Below are positions 6,868 to 7,260 of a stretch of 7,260 nt of DNA, in pieces. Made by a program: the position numbers and the translations under genes. The first letter of the stretch is position 1. Every line of letters starts with the position of its first letter. The notes under the pieces are model-generated. The model was given only the letters and a program-made list of their open reading frames with translations, was not told the DNA's origin and did not search any database. The stretch comes from Gammaproteobacteria bacterium (lineage in GTDB: Bacteria > Pseudomonadota > Gammaproteobacteria > Steroidobacterales > Woeseiaceae), in assembly GCA_029881015.1 (NCBI GenBank), contig JAOUNK010000171.1, positions 1 to 7,260 of the forward strand, read 5' to 3'.

Positions 6868-6904
6868 CGAACCGGGCCTTCGGCAACGCCGAAAGTCCGG
6901 TTCG
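6868..6904 (-). repeat. Long hairpin between dnaK and dnaJ
   Basis: Two 17-base arms (6868-6884 and 6888-6904) form a nearly complete stem around a three-base loop. On the RNA of the minus strand there is one A-C mismatch and one G-U wobble. The strand continues GTCCCATTAG with no U-run, so it is not a classical terminator. It lies in the 82-base gap about 24 bases before the dnaJ ATG. Likely roles, by inference, are protection of the dnaK message 3' end or setting the DnaK to DnaJ ratio. Confidence 0.65.
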
Positions 6905-6925
6905 ACCGCTAATCCCTGTGGTGGG

Positions 6926-7260
6926 TCAGTTTTTCTTGTTGTCCTTGTCGACTTCCTCGAACTCGGCATCGACAATATCATCGTCCGGGGCCGCATCGCC
7001 CGGTCCGCCTTCGGCTCCGGCACCCTGGGCTGCCTGTTCAGCATACAGTTTTTGCGCCAGGTTGCCCGACGCCTCACCGAGCGCAGCCGTTTTCTTCTCA
7101 ATCTGGTCCTTGTCGTCACCCTCCAGCGCTTTCTTGACATCCGCAATGGCGTTCTCGATGGCCAGGCGGTCCTCGGACGTCGCCTTCTCACCCATTTCTT
7201 TGAGCGTCTTCTCGGCGGCATGAACCAGGCTGTCTGCCTGGTTGCGCACGTCGATGAGTT
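6926..7260 (-). CDS. dnaK: Molecular chaperone DnaK (Hsp70), C-terminal end only
   Basis: Only about the last 110 codons are in the window; the ATPase and substrate-binding beta domains lie beyond the right edge. What is visible is the helical lid and tail. Segments such as VRNQADSLVHAAEKTLKEMG and the alternating charged helices that follow (EDRLAIENAIADVKKALEG) match the E. coli DnaK lid. A Gly/Ala-rich flexible linker follows, then the conserved acidic end DDDIVDAEFEEVDKDNKKN. The frame is open to the window edge, so an apparent GTG start at 7249 is an internal valine codon and not the gene start. The neighbouring dnaJ supports the identity. The stop is TGA at 6928-6926. Confidence 0.97.
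   Translation of the reverse strand, partial: LIDVRNQADSLVHAAEKTLKEMGEKATSEDRLAIENAIADVKKALEGDDKDQIEKKTAALGEASGNLAQKLYAEQAAQGAGAEGGPGDAAPDDDIVDAEFEEVDKDNKKN

Noticed and set aside
6857..6890. Possible heat-shock (sigma-32) promoter before dnaJ, from TCCCATTA as a -10
   Set aside because: The corresponding -35 position does not resemble CTTGAAA beyond three bases, and the sequence lies within or beside the hairpin.
6926..7249. A separate small gene starting at GTG 7249
   Set aside because: The frame continues open to the window edge and the residues match the DnaK lid and acidic tail, so this is the end of dnaK.
1..7260. A novel defence, mobile or biosynthetic system
   Set aside because: All coding capacity is explained by six conserved housekeeping genes. 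No transposase, integrase, direct-repeat array, toxin-antitoxin pair or unfamiliar gene is present.

Overview
The window is a stretch of conserved proteobacterial housekeeping chromosome, and every supported gene lies on the minus strand. Read in the direction of transcription (from high to low coordinates) the order is dnaK (3' end only), dnaJ, dapB, carA, carB, greA (5' part only). From established knowledge, (grpE)-dnaK-dnaJ-dapB-carA-carB-greA is an order seen in Gammaproteobacteria, for example in Pseudomonas. Proteins align by eye with their E. coli counterparts, and CarB keeps E. coli residue numbering almost exactly, so a gammaproteobacterium is the best reading. Base composition is fairly GC-rich. 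There is no small ORF between carA and carB as in Pseudomonas, and DapB is of a short type, so I place it outside the enterics and Pseudomonas, perhaps near Chromatiales, Woeseia or Xanthomonadales. That finer placement is inference.

Layout. 7260-6926 holds the DnaK C-terminus, ending in an acidic DAEFEEVD-type tail. An 82-base gap (6925-6844) carries a long hairpin. 6843-5710 is full-length dnaJ. 5713-5030 is dapB, overlapping dnaJ by an ATGA. 5029-4829 is the only sizeable gap (201 bases). It is the carA leader and contains two back-to-back hairpins and a two-codon reading frame. 4828-3671 is carA, starting at TTG. After 18 bases comes carB (3652-428), which overlaps greA by another ATGA. 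greA starts at 431 and runs off the left edge.

Function. DnaK and DnaJ are the Hsp70 chaperone and its J-protein partner. DapB makes tetrahydrodipicolinate for lysine and peptidoglycan. CarA and CarB form carbamoyl phosphate synthetase, which feeds arginine and pyrimidine synthesis. GreA rescues backtracked RNA polymerase. The gap structure suggests two transcription units, dnaK-dnaJ-dapB and carA-carB-greA, with possible read-through; this is inference.

I found no mobile element, CRISPR array, tRNA, rRNA, phage gene or novel multi-gene system. The points most worth a second look are the structured carA leader with its TTG start, the shortened DapB, the strong hairpin between dnaK and dnaJ, and the two ATGA overlaps.
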